A DNA stretch of 64,000 nucleotides from Cryptomeria japonica (GCF_030272615.1 NC_081405.1:475792008-475856007), one strand, 5' to 3'; shown: positions 11,939 through 23,845, counted from the first letter of the stretch. A program made the numbers and translations. Notes: generated from the letters alone by a model not told the origin.

Positions 11939-14610
11939 TTTGTTTGAAGTTGATTGAAGATGATGATGAGTTGTTTGATGAAATGAAAGATTGATGGTTG
12001 GTGATTTGTGTTGTATGGGGATCTCTAGCACTTTAAGGTAGATGTAACCGAAATTCCTTCTTTGAATTGCTTGTTTGTTTGATAAGTTTGGATGTGATAA
12101 GGTGTAGAGAAATCTAAGATGTGTTACAGATTTTGACTACCTAGCAATGAGAAGATTCACTCATGAACTAGTTTTAACCTACGTAGATGTGTCTCTTAGG
12201 ATGAGCTTATCCTAGATGTAGAAACAATCTAAAAAGTGATGTGATGTGTTTGATTTCAAGCAATATCTAAAAGAGAACTTGGGACAAGAACCTCTTAATG
12301 TTTTGAGAGTTGGGACGGATTGATGATGAAGTGATGATGTATGAGTGAGATGATGGATGAAAATGTTTTCAACTTCAATAAAAACTTTGTGTTACAAATG
12401 GGACAAACTCTATCTCTTCCCTTTCGGGTGTTGGTGGTATTTCTCGAGCTGTGTTGTATGTGATACAAACGTTTGGGAAGAAGTTGGAATTAATCTTTCC
12501 TCGGTTTTTGTGATAACTCAGAGCTCTATATTGCATAAAAGCTCTGTGGTTCAATGATTCGGAATCAAATTCGTTTGTTTTTCCTTGAAGGTAGAGACGC
12601 ATGTGACGCAGAAAGACTCTATGTGAGACAAAGATTTGTCTATTTATATAGAAGAATTTCCTCCTTTTGATCAAAGCCTTTGAGCTCAATGGTCTTCTTT
12701 TCAAGTTGATATTCTGATGACACTTCTTCTTTCGCAAGATGTGAAGAATGGTCATAAAATTTGTCTCTTTGTTGTTTGCACTTTGTTTTTGGTATTTTTG
12801 TTTGTTTTGAGAAATGTTGGATGAATACTATGTTTTTGGGATTGATTTTCTGATTTTTCTTTGACAAGAAAACAAAGCAAGCACACAAACACAAGAATGT
12901 TGCCTCAAAGGCACAAATGAGTATGGGTCTAGATCAACCCAATCCTTGGACTTGTTTTTGACCCTTCCTTTAGATTTATTTTAAGGTGTATTTCCAAAGC
13001 CTGAAGTCGGCTCAATTTGCACTAGGTCTGTAAAACGAACACACTTCAAACACTTTTTATCCCTAAGGTCAAATGGCCAGTTGTGATAAATTTAGCCAAC
13101 ATCTTGATATTTCTTCGACTTTGGTACTACATACCTTATGAATCCCGCCGTGGCAGGTAAGGATGTGATATACTAAGTCTTGCACAAGCATAACAAATAG
13201 ATGATCCCTATGATGGGGGAGTCACCACTTTTATCAAGCCACAAGTGACTTTTCAAAAAGCTATGTTTCTACTCAAGGAAATATGTATGGTGAGTATCTT
13301 GGGAGCAAAACCATCTATGCTCTTGCACTAAATTATATCTCAAATATCCTCAATCAATAGAATAGGTGGGCTACTACTTAAAGGTGTTTAGTCATGTTCG
13401 ATGTTTTTGGACATAAGTTCATTCTGCAGTGACTCACTTAAGAGCCTTGTAACTGGTGGTGGGGCCCATTTGTCCTTTCGGCCAGTTACACTGTAGGAAC
13501 AGCTATACCCAAGGCTACAGCTTTCGCTCTCACCTAAATTCTATAGCGGCTCGAAGGATTTACCGCTCGAGGTCGTTCCCAAGAGTATCGATCCCTTGGC
13601 AGGCCTCTCTTAAAAAGATAAAATGTGAGTGTTACTAACACTTTTCTCTTGCACCTAGGACCACGAAAGCCAAGGGAGAGGATAGTGTGTGTTAGAAGTA
13701 GGACCACTCGACCAACTCTTTGCACAAATGTGCCAAGCACGAAAAACACTTGTTCTTTTTAATCTATCATTGCAATGTGATCTAACTATTTGGAGATGTT
13801 GCTCCAACAATCATGGTGTTCTTTTTAATTTTCAAAGGCAATTGTTTGAGTAAACTAGAATTTGAAAATCCTGGTCAACTTAATGAAAAACACGTTTGCA
13901 TGAAGTAAAATTGCTTTAAAAATGAGACAAGTTGATTGTGAATTTTATTTGCACCAAAAATGGAAGTGCGGATTGTGAGTTTTATCTTGATGCAAGAAAT
14001 AAATTTTGCCTTGTTTATTTTAAGCACCAAAACGAAGTTTGTTTCCTAACTTGCAAAAAAAAATAAAGTTGTTTTTGTATAAGTTTGTGGTTCTTTTTAC
14101 CTTGGAACAATGAAATTCTTTTTAAGAGCCCCAAACAAATATGTGATTCTTTTTTTAAAAGCCCAAAGTTGAAATGTGAAGTTAATTTTAAACCAAAATA
14201 AAAAGTGAATTCATTTTTAAAACCAACTTCAAAAAACAAGTTAGTAAAAAAATATAAATCTACTTTTTAATCTAATTTAAATCTGCACAAAAGAGAAAAA
14301 TAGTTAGTAAAATCTGCCTATTTGGTGGGCTTCTACAAGCCTAATTTTTTTTTTTTTTTTGGTTACAAGGTGATTTGTACAACGTTTTGTTACAATAGCG
14401 CTAGTCTGCATTTGAACAGAGGTACTATTTAACACAAACGCACTAAAAGAAAAGAAAAGATAGAGAAGGAAAAAGCACTGAAACAGGGTGAATAGCGCCA
14501 GAATAATGTCAAATGCACCAAAACAGTGTCAAAAACGCAACCTGTGTGACATTTTCAACATTCAAACATGTTATTGGTTAAAAAAAAAAAGTTGATCTTT
14601 TTGGTGTTTG
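11939..14610 (-). other. Long 5' leader of the Tat element
   Basis: About 2.7 kb between the primer site and gag. Reading frames are short and their composition is irregular, so no gene is called. It includes homopolymer runs (18 T near 14347-14364, 10 A at 14581-14590) and a locally GC-richer stretch near 13440-13700. Long leaders, some containing introns, are known in Tat/Ogre elements; I cannot place splice sites with confidence. Confidence 0.65.
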
Positions 14611-14630
14611 GATTCACGTCGGGTTCACCA
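14611..14630 (-). other. Primer-binding site for tRNA-Trp
   Basis: The plus strand reads GATTCACGTCGGGTTCACCA, which matches the 3' end of plant cytosolic tRNA-Trp including CCA as I remember it. The minus strand is therefore complementary to that tRNA, 2 bp (AA) inside the 5' LTR. It would be the start point of minus-strand DNA synthesis. Confidence 0.85.
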
Positions 14631-14632
14631 AA

Positions 14633-16525
14633 TGATGCTTTGCAAAAAGGATTAGAAAATCTGTTTGATGGCAACACACATAAGAGCACAAGAAACAAAC
14701 GTTAGTGTTAGCAACAAAAGATTATCCTAAACAGGCATATCAAGAGAGATATTAAGCATGAAATAGAAAGCATATAAACATAGAATAAAATAGCTAATCA
14801 AAATGCTCATAGTTGCTCCTCCCTTGTTCCTCTCCTCTCCAAGTCCCAAATGAGTGTAGCTCTCAGCAGCTTTTTGCACTATGGATGCTTATGGAAGATT
14901 GAGATTTAATATTAAGCTTCAAATATGAAATGAAAAGCTAAATACTATGCTATTGATGCTAAAATGATTGATTTTACCAAAAAGACAAGATTTTAGTTAT
15001 GCTATGCTAAATGCTCTCTAAAAATGTCTATAGCCTAAATGCATACAAGTTTTCAGGATCTGGATTATGAAGGAATGGGCTCTATTTATAGGAAAAATGG
15101 AGCAATGGATGGCCAGGATTGAAAGGTTTAATCAAGGGTCAAGCTTGAAAGTTGGGGATCCATGTGCACAATTTGCACGAATGAAATGGTGACGAGTGTC
15201 AACATAAGATTGGGTTGAGAGAAGAGGTTGGAGGCTTTAAATGCCTGAGGAGACCTCATGGTTATCTAGAAGGTAAGGGTCAAGCCTAAATTAGGATTAC
15301 CCACTAGATTAGGAGTTAATGCAAGGATAAACCTTTATGCAAATGATTAAGAGATAATCATGGTCAAAGCATTAAAGGCTTGATGAGACCCTTGGGTTGG
15401 GTAGAGGTTGAGTCAAAACAAATGTTTTAACCATGTGGGAGGGTTTGAGGTAACCATTAATGGTTATTGGAGACTTTGGGGATTAAGTGGTTGAAGGTTG
15501 AAAGCCTTCAATGGTTATCAAAGACTTTGAGCCATTTAGTGGTTGAAGGTTGAAAGCCTTTAATGGTTATCAAAGACTTTTAGGCTTTGAGAAGTGACTC
15601 CATTTTGCTTAGGAATGTGACAATAATTAGGGGATGGATTAAGTTAATTAGGAAGGGGTTAGAAGAATCTAGAAGGGGATTAGATTTTGCAAGTGGATTT
15701 GGTGGGTGAGGGAAAATAGGATTTTATTAAAATAAAAATTCATTTATTTCAATAAATGTGTGCAAGTTGTATTTGGATAAATATTCAAATAAATATTAAT
15801 TTATTTAAATGAGAAAAAGGAAGATAAAGCATTAAAATGCTTGAAGACTTTGAGGGGAACCATTAAAGGCTTGAAGACTTTAAGGAAAACCATTAAAGTC
15901 TTAAGAAGACTATAGAAGGAAGCCATCAAGTTTGAAGACTTTAAAGCCATCAAGTTTGAATACTTTAAGGGAAACCATTAAAGGTTTCAAGTGGGTGAGG
16001 ATAAATAGGATTTTAAATAAATAATTTATTTAAAATAGTTGTGCAACTTGCTTTTGTAGGAAAATACAAGTGGGTGGAGGATAAAGGTGATTTAAATAAA
16101 TTATTTATTTAAAATAATTGTGCAACTTGCTTTTGTAGGAAAATACAAGTGGGTGGAGGATAAAGGTGATTTAAATAAATGATTTATTTATTTAAATGTG
16201 AGAGGTGGGATTTTGGGGGATTTAAATAAATATTAATTTATTTAAATGTGAGAGGTGGGATTTTGGGGGATTTAAATAAATATTAATTTATTTAAATGTG
16301 AGAGAAGATTTAATTAAACAAATATGATTTATTTATTTAATTAATGGTATGAATTTGGTTAAGTGAATTAAATCAAATAAATTGAATAATTTATTTAATT
16401 AATAGGAGAAGAGGGTTAAGATGAATTAATTAAATATTAATTTAATTAATTATTAATTGATGGTTAAATAATCAAATAAATACTAAGTATTCATTTAATT
16501 AAGTGGACAGATTTATGTGACTACA
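14633..16525 (-). repeat. 5' LTR of the Tat element
   Basis: Same length as 287-2179, with about 13 scattered differences, ten of them transitions. On the minus strand it runs from TGTAGTCAC to AGCATCA. It carries the promoter for the element and shows the same internal 80-bp and 50-bp duplications as its partner. It is followed on the plus strand by the second CCTAT target copy. Confidence 0.95.
15082..15090 (-). promoter_or_regulatory. TATA box of the Tat 5' LTR
   Basis: Reads TATAAATAG on the minus strand, so transcription would begin about 25-35 bases further along, near 15055, and run towards gag. The same motif is present in the 3' LTR at 736-744. Confidence 0.65.
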
Positions 16526-16545
16526 CCTATAAACTGACTGCTAAT

Positions 16546-19254
16546 TCACTTCCGTGATTCAGTCCGACTGTCTGAGGCTTCTATATCCCAAATGGACTCA
16601 AGATCTGGAAACTGACTAGTACTAACAGGTTCATCTTCATTCTAAGTCAGGTATTCAAAAATGTCTTTGTCTTCATGCTGACTCTGAGTCTGCGATCTAT
16701 CATATTCATTTGTCTCAGCACTAGCACTAGCAGTAGCACCACCAGCTTTTAAAGTGTTGCACACCCCTCATCTATCACGCATGGAATTCTAGATTGCGAG
16801 TGCCCTATCATATGGAAAATCTCTAACATTATACTGGGTTACAAACAACCTCAAGCAAGTTTCCAAATTCTTGTCTAATTTGTTTCTGATCTTTGATTTC
16901 AAAAGCCCTAATGCACTGAAACCTCTCTCATCTTCCACCGACCCCAATATCATTGTTTGACATAAATCAACAAGTTTCAAATATTCTGGTATTGCAATAC
17001 GCAATGCTTCACTTTGATCTATCCTTTTCCAAAGCCTTATGATTGATCGAGGTTCAAATGTATTCTCCAAGTTAACCAACTGATGTTTCATAACCAATGC
17101 AAACTGTTTACATTGTTTTCTAAGATGATCTGAATTTAAAATTCCTTCTATTGGCTGTCCATTGCAATATGCATCTTTTGAAAATGTCAATATCAATTCC
17201 TCTAGTTTTTTATGATACATCTTTGCGTCATTTGGATTATCTCCAATTAAATGCCAAAATTGAGGATACACACAACGCATGGCTTCAAGTATTTCTTCTT
17301 GAGGGAATCTTTCTCGAATCTCGGTTGAAAGTTCATATGCAATAGACTTCAAATTATCACTAACAAATTTAACAATCCTGTCAAAATCTTCCTTTTTAAC
17401 TGGTAGTGCTCTGCCTCGCTTGCCTGTCTTAGATTGGTGCATTGGTATCTGAAATCCTTTTACAAAGACGCATAACTCATTTTTTGTATTGAAATGTAAA
17501 AAAATTTCAGCATGATTCAAATTTGTAATTATCTGCCACCTAAAAAAATTTGGGCTTCACCCTGTTAGATCTGAATATAGACCATCCAGGCTCAAGCATG
17601 TCATTTTATGTAGAGTGCTATACTCATTGATATACATAGTTCTGTCTTGGGCTTTCTTAACAAGTTTGTTCATTGAATCCAACATGGGGAGAAGACTAGC
17701 TAAAGTTAACAGAGTCTCTATATCACTTAACTTATGTAAGAGATCAAGAGCTTTGTCTACTGTGAGGCGTTGCTCATACATTAGTCCGATCAAGGATTGA
17801 TATTCTGTTAGAACTCGTTCCCCTGGTCCGTGCAAGGAGATCCATCTGGTCTCAACATCTCTGAGAAGCTTGTTTCCTCCTCTTACTCCCTCAGCAAAAA
17901 TCTGAAATTTTGCAAAATGTTTAGGACTTCGGCAGAAGTATGAGTTGAGCTTGTGGACCAGATCTTCAACTTTTGACACTGTAGGGAAATTGCTTACAAT
18001 TCTATATGCTAAATTCATTCGATGAGCCATGCAGTGAATGCCAACCATGTATGGTGCAATACTAGTTTGTAATCTTGCACAAAGGCCGGTCCTTTGACCT
18101 TGCATTATTGTAGCTCCATCAACTCCAACACACACTAACTTCTTGGCAATTGTCAAGTCATCCATACTAGTAATTTCATTCAAAGCTTTCTTAACTTCCA
18201 AATATAATTTTTTTGCTATTGAATTGCCCCTCATTTTACGAACAGAGAGTAGATGAGCTCGGTGGATGTGTTCTTTTACGGTATACACATGCATACAAAC
18301 CCAAGCAGTGTTATCTACCGAAGTAACTTCATCTATGGATAATGAAATGAAATTTGACTCTTTTACACTCTCTTGTAAATTTTCCTTTTCCACCTCAACG
18401 AGATAGTTTGCCATTTCCCATCCAGCATTTATTGACCAATGTGACATAGGATAGTGAGGAACATTCAAAAAAGATAATAAATTACTAAATTCTGGGAAAT
18501 CTTTCATAGGACGCCCTCTCAACATAATATGAAAAACAACACTCATCTGAATAGTCTTTGCTAGGTTTGCATCTTCCGCTGCATGTTCAAGCCCAGCCTT
18601 GATTGTATTTCCAAATCCACTATTACGAATCAGTGTCATTTTGTGGTTATGCTCTTCATATTCCGCGACATACTTAACATGAATACATTCTTCCTTTGAT
18701 TTCCATCTTACTACTCGTGTTTCCTATCCACCTATGATCTATTTTTCATAAACCTTACCAATATGCTTTTCTATGGTGTCAAGCTTTAGCTGCATCTTCT
18801 TCTCTCTTTTAGTTTTCCAGCTACAAATCTTACACCTGCATTTTGTTGGTTGTTCATCATTGTTTGGGACCGGTTCAATGAATGGGTACTTTGCTACCCA
18901 ATCAATCTTAAAACTCATTTTCATCTCCCACTCTCGCCCCAGTTTTACTTTCCTTTTTCTTTTTTCCCTACCAACATCATCTTCAGTACTAGCATTTGCA
19001 TTCGCCAATGGTATCTCATTGTGTGTATCCCTTAGAACATCTTCTTCCGTGTCGGTATTTTCATCCTCATTTGATGCATTTAACTCAATGACAATCCCAC
19101 CTTGTGGTACTGGTGGTGATGAGCTACTATGAATGGGTTCTACAACTGCAGAGGTTGATGGACCAGAAACTTTGCCAATTCCAAAAAAAGACTTTATGGT
19201 ACTATCTTTAAGTTTAAGTTTTGGGCGTTTTGATGGCCTCCCAATCCCTTCAGT
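16546..19254 (-). pseudogene. hAT-family transposase pseudogene
   Basis: One unshifted frame of 903 codons, open from 19254 to a terminal TGA at 16546-16548. It has in-frame stops at 18739 (TAG), 18724 (TAG), 17557 (TGA), 16789 (TAG), 16768 (TGA) and 16642 (TAG). A basic N-terminus (KLKLKDSTIKSFF) is followed by a BED/TTF-like zinc region (CRCKICSWKTKREKK, then EKHIGK). The central transposase part carries SLSIDEVTS, GVDGATIMQG and IHCMAHRMNLAY. The C-terminal hAT dimerisation motif reads SVEDERGFSALGLLKSK. It resembles the ZNF862-like branch of domesticated and mobile hAT proteins. A start codon is not clear: an in-frame TGA sits at 19255-19257 and the first candidate inside is non-ATG. Two stops near the end replace Trp codons, which fits TGG to TAG/TGA change. 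The gypsy element lies 16 bp beyond the last codon. Confidence 0.85.
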
Positions 19255-19333
19255 TCAATACCCTGAGGAGTCTTACCCTTGTCTGACATCCCAATCCCTT
19301 CACCACCCTGAGGAGTCTCACCCATGTCTGACT
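19239..19333. repeat. 48-bp tandem duplication
   Basis: Two adjacent copies sharing CCCAATCCCTTCA and CCCTGAGGAGTCT, at the 5' edge of the hAT coding frame. Confidence 0.75.
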
Positions 19334-20103
19334 ATGACATCTTGAGTCTTGACCTCTCACTACGAATTAAAAGTTAAAACTAATACTATCAAGTATGAAG
19401 AAATTATTACTCACCTTTATGCCTTCTCAATTCTCTGAATCAGGAATTAGGAATGAATCCCTGGGGACTGAGCCTGTGTTGCAGGATTGTAACTCTGGCC
19501 CTCCGCCCTACAATGAACTTCGACTTTCCAACTCAATTTGCGGAATGCGAATCAAGACTCGAGACTCCAAGAGCTCCCAATTTACTAATCAGATACGAAC
19601 AAATTGTAAGAAAGAGTGTAAGAAATAGTGCATTTATAGCAATCCATGATTACATTTTTGGCGAATTGTGTGGGGCCCGGGCGTCACAATTGCCAATAAA
19701 CATTTAATTTAATTACATTTTTGGCAAATTGCACGGGTGTGCAATGAACATTTAAATTAAGCGGGGCGAAATGGGTCCTCGAATGCTTATAATGTTTTAT
19801 TTGATATTGGTGAATTTGGCCGACGCATGCAATGGACATGTAATTTACCATTGGCGAATTAGGTCCTGGGTACGTGGTCATTTTACTATTGCTGGCAAAT
19901 AATGAAGGTGATCTAATACCCATGTCCGAGTGATTCCAGGTGAATATTATGGGCATGCACGTCAACAGTGTGTGGTCAATGGCGAAGCCAGATTCTACAA
20001 TGCACCGTTAACCCCAAAATTCTGAGCGATTTGACCACGATTTTGCCCCCGACTATTCGCGTGGAATTTTCCAATTGGCGAAGATTCGCCACTAAAAAAC
20101 TCT
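19334..20103. other. Upstream region of the hAT relic with repeated TTGGCGAA motifs
   Basis: No credible gene. TTGGCGAATTG or close variants occur near 19658, 19721, 19851 and 20075, with a reversed copy near 19687 and weaker ones near 19806 and 19981. A segment of about 60 bp (19650-19709) is repeated at 19713-19761. Subterminal clusters of short motifs are typical of hAT elements, where transposase binds, so this may be the element's 5' end. I could not fix a terminal inverted repeat or 8-bp duplication. Confidence 0.4.
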
Positions 20104-21186
20104 CTGGGTCATATGGTGTCATTAGGGGTCATATGGGGTCCTAAAGAGCCACACATGTGTTAGAAGACCATATGACCCCTTAGGACGCTATATGACCCCT
20201 AACGACACCATATGACCCATTAGGACATCATATTGTCCTAAGGGGTCATATAGTGTCATAAGGGGCCATGTCATGTACTAGGATGTTAAAAGGGGTCATA
20301 TAGTGTCCTAAGGGGCCACACATGTGTTAGATCACCATATGACCCCTTAGGATACCATATGACCCATTAGGACATCATATTGTCCAAAGGGGTCATATGG
20401 GGTCCTAAGGGGTCACACATGTGTTAGAACACGATATGACCCCTTAGGACACCATATGGACATCATATGGTCCTAAGGAGTCATATAATTTTGTGAGGGG
20501 TCATATGGTGTCCTAAGGGATCATATGGTGTCGTTAGGGGTCATATGGGGCCACACATGTGATAGAAGATCGTATGACCCCTTAAGACACCATATGACCA
20601 ATTAGTCCACATCATATTGTCCTAAGGGGTCATATGGTGTCATAAGGGGTCATGTTGTGTACTATGATGTTAAAAAGGGTCATATGGTGTCCTGAGGGGT
20701 CAAATGGTGTCCTAGGGGGTCATATAGTGTCTTAAGGGGCCACACATGTGTTACAACACCATATGACCCCTTATGACACCATATGACCCATTAAGACATC
20801 ATATTGTCCCAAGCGGTTATATGGCGTCCTAAGGGATCATATGGTGTCATTAGGGGTCATATGGGGTCCTATTGGGCCACACATGTGTTAGAACACCATA
20901 TAACCCCTTTAAGACACCATATGAACATCATGTGGTCCTAAGGTGTCATATGGTGTCGTGAGCGGTCATATGGTGTCCTAAAGGGTCATATGGTGTCGTT
21001 AGGGGTCATATGGGGTCCTAAGGGGTCACACATGTGTTGGAAGACCATACGACTCCTTAGGACACCATATGACCCATTAGAACATCATATTGTCCTAAGG
21101 GGTCATATGGTGTCATAAGGGGTCATGTTGTGTTCTAGGATATTAAAAGGTGTCATATGGTGTCCTAAGGAGTCATATGGTGTCCT
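20104..21186. repeat. Orientation-switching 20-bp minisatellite, left block
   Basis: Built on the unit GGGGTCATATGGTGTCCTAA and its reverse complement. Orientation flips at the palindrome ACACATGTGT (20151, 20318, 20415, 20742, 20879, 21028; a variant at 20553) and flips back at TAGGACATCATATTGTCCTA-type palindromes. A spacer of the form CATGT..GT.CTAGGATGTTAAAAGG recurs near 20272, 20655 and 21131. No coding frame is credible; short predicted peptides are translations of the repeat. Confidence 0.95.
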
Positions 21187-22426
21187 TGTTGGCCATTTGG
21201 AGGAATTGGTTATGTGTTGTATTGATGTTTTGTTATTGATGTCAACACTAGTTGTTTGGATGCTTTATTGGCACCCTTCTGGTCTCGATAGGTTGAGTAG
21301 TTTCTGGTTGGTTTGGATCCGGCATGATCCAGTATGCTCCAGTATGGTTTGGTTATGAAATTGGCTTAGTCATGCTACTCATGTTTATATTCAATTAGTT
21401 GGTTTTGGTCTAGTGATCGGATGCTATCCTGCTTGCCTAGAAGCTTGGCTTGTGGTTCCAGCGAGGGTTTCACTAGTAGAGCTTTTGATGAAGATCTTTG
21501 ATGATATGCATAAGTGGTGTTGGTGCAGCTTTTGGTGGAGATTTAGGATGTTGATGGTGATCATGTTTGAGACTTGGCAGATGGAGATCATTGCTTTAGC
21601 ATGTGGACCTATATCGGGTCCCAATTGATCTAGGTTATAGACCGGCTTAATGTAACGTGTGGATTGGACCTCTCGATGTGTTTTCGGGATGTCTTATATG
21701 TTGGATATTATTTGTTTGGTCTAAGGCCGACATGTTTTGTAATTATGTAATTGGTTTATTGTTTGGTGGCTGACCTGATTGCTTACGGTCGAGGGTTTCT
21801 ATATATATGATGTAAGATCTCATTGTAGATCATCATGGTATATGGTCAGGGAGTGGGATATGGATATGTAATGTGCAAATAATGTAATATCATTCAGGCA
21901 TAGGATTTGGTCGATCATTGGAGATCGAATTGGGTTTATGTAAGACGATTTAGTCCTTCGGTATTGAGCTTAACCGAAACTATACTCAAGCATAGGAGAT
22001 GTTATCTTTCTAGTTCATTCCTTCTCCAGATTGTAATATGGATTTCTATGTAGTCAGTGAGACTCCTTTTGTGATGAGCGGTGCACTCTAGGCTGTTGGC
22101 CTTCCTGCAAGTGCAGGCCCCTCAATTGTAATTCACATACTTACTGCAAAAGTATAATCTGACTGTGGGGAGGCTTCCCACCGTGGTTTTTCCCTTTACC
22201 GGGTTTTCCACGTATAAATCTTGGTGTCATGTGGATGGTATTTATTCTCTGATTATTGTTTATGCTTAATTAGTTTAACTGCTATTCCGATATTTTATTT
22301 AAGCATTCTGGTATTAATGTTTTGGGTTCCGGTATTAAAGTTTTAATTGCTAAATTTTCTGGTAATCTGTGACAACTAATTCACCCCCCCTCTTAGTTGT
22401 CTTCTGATTATTTGAACTGTCTAACA
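21187..22426 (+). mobile_element. Solo LTR, 1240 bp, nested in the minisatellite
   Basis: Begins TGTTGGCC and ends CTAACA, interrupting the 20-bp repeat cleanly. The flanks are GTCCT (21182-21186) and ATCTT (22427-22431), a possible 5-bp duplication with two transitions. TATATATA at 21800-21807 is a likely promoter. The U5 end has a stem-loop (22371-22379 with 22393-22401) around a C-rich loop. It shares layout and short motifs (GTCAGTGAGACT, GCAGGCCCCTC) with the solo LTR at 58324 but is longer and diverged. No internal coding region remains. Confidence 0.8.
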
Positions 22427-23845
22427 ATCTTAAGGGGTCATATGGTGTCATAAGGTGTCATATGGTATTGTTATGGGTCATATGGGATCCTAAGGGGTCA
22501 CACATGTGTTACAACACCATATAACCCCTTAGGACATTATATGACCCATTAAGATCATATTGTCCTAAGGATTCATATGGTGTCCTAAGGGGTCATATGG
22601 AATCCTAAGGGGTCACACATGTGTTAAAACACCATATAACCGCTTAGGACATTATATGACCCATTAGGATCATATTGTCCTAAGGATTCATATGGTGTCC
22701 TAATGGGTCATATGGGGTCCTAAGAGGCTACGCATGTATTAGAACACCATATGACCCCTTAGGACACCATATGGACATCATATGGTCCTAAGGGGTCATA
22801 TGGTGTCGTGAGGGGTCATATGGTGTCCTAAGGGGTCATGTGGGGTCATAAGGGACCACACATGTGTTAGAATACCATATGACCCATTCAGACATCATAT
22901 TGTCCCAAGGGGTCATATGGTGTCATAAGGGGTCGTGTCATGTTCTAGGATGTCCTAAGGGGTCATATGGTGTCCTAAGGGGTCATATGGGGTCCTAAGG
23001 GGATAGAAATGTGTTAGAGCACCATATGACCCCTTAGGACACCATATGACCCTTTAGGACATCATGGTGTCCTAAGGGGTCATATGGTGTTGTTAGGTGT
23101 CATATGGGGTCCTAAGGGGATATGCATGTGTTATAACACCATATGACCCCTTAGGACACCATATGGCCCTAAGGGGTCATATGGTGTTGTGAGGGGTCAT
23201 ATGGTGTCCTAAGAGGTCATATGGTGTCATTAGGGGTCATATGGGGTCCTAAGGGGGCACACATGTGTTAGGAGACCCTATGACCCCTTAGGACTCCATA
23301 TGATCCCTTAGGACACCATATGGTCATATGGTGTCATTTTTTGTACTAGGATGTTAAAAGGGGTCATATGGTGTCCTGAGGGGTCATATGTTGTCCTCGG
23401 GGGTCATATGGTGTCTTAAGGGATCATATGGTGTCGTTAGGGGTCAAGGGGGGTCCTAAGGGGCCACACATGTGTTAGAACACCATATGGCCCATTAGGA
23501 CACCATATGACCCATTAGGACATCATATTGTCCTAAGGGGCCATATGGTGTCCTAAGGGTTCATATGGTGTCATTAGGGGTCATATGGGGTTCTAAGGGG
23601 CCACACAAGTCTTAGAACACCATATGACTCCTTAGGACACCATATGGACCTCATATGGTCCTAAGGGGTCATATGGTGTCGTGAGGAGTCATATGGTGTC
23701 CTAAGGGGTCATATGGTATTGTTAGGGGTCATATGGTATTGTTAGGGGTCATATGGGGTCCTAAGGGGCCACATATGTGTTAGAGAACCCTATGACCAAT
23801 TAGGTCATCATATGGTGTCATAAGGGGTCAATTCATGCACTAGGA
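22427..23845. repeat. Orientation-switching 20-bp minisatellite, right block
   Basis: Continues the left block in the same pattern: forward GGGGTCATATGGTGTCCTAA units, ACACATGTGT or variants near 22500, 22615, 22858, 23259 and 23467, then reverse-complement units. The long-period spacer with ACTAGGATG recurs near 22935, 23335 and 23830. The array fades at about 23845 into unrelated AT-rich DNA. Confidence 0.95.

Larger units (their letters stand above)
287..16525 (-). mobile_element. Complete Ty3/gypsy Tat-type LTR retrotransposon, coding-dead
   Basis: A 16,239-bp element read on the minus strand. Two 1893-bp LTRs (287-2179 and 14633-16525) begin TG and end CA and are flanked by the perfect 5-bp duplication CCTAT (282-286, 16526-16530). 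A tRNA-Trp primer site lies 2 bp inside the 5' LTR and a polypurine tract abuts the 3' LTR. Domain order is gag, zinc knuckle, aspartic protease, G-patch, reverse transcriptase, RNase H, a second (archaeal-type) RNase H, and integrase. The second RNase H and the large size are features of the Tat (Ogre/Retand) branch. I count about 13 differences between the LTRs (roughly 99.3 percent identity), so insertion was recent. The coding frame has nine stop codons and no frameshift, so the copy cannot make a full polyprotein. Confidence 0.95.

Noticed and set aside
12375-12755. Minus-strand frame of 126 codons in the Tat leader
   Set aside because: No family motifs and ordinary leader composition; could be a chance frame.
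14611-14630. tRNA gene
   Set aside because: Only the last 20 bases of tRNA-Trp are present, at the exact primer-site position; no anticodon or D arm upstream.
19978-19992. CAATGGCGAAGCCAG as a hAT terminal inverted repeat
   Set aside because: It points away from the transposase on the plus strand, so it is not the expected right end, and no partner end or 8-bp duplication was found.
21125-21358. Plus-strand frame crossing the edge of the minisatellite into the solo LTR
   Set aside because: Spans an insertion junction and consists of repeat and LTR translation.
20104-23845. CRISPR array
   Set aside because: Units are contiguous without unique spacers, alternate in orientation, and the context is a plant nuclear genome.
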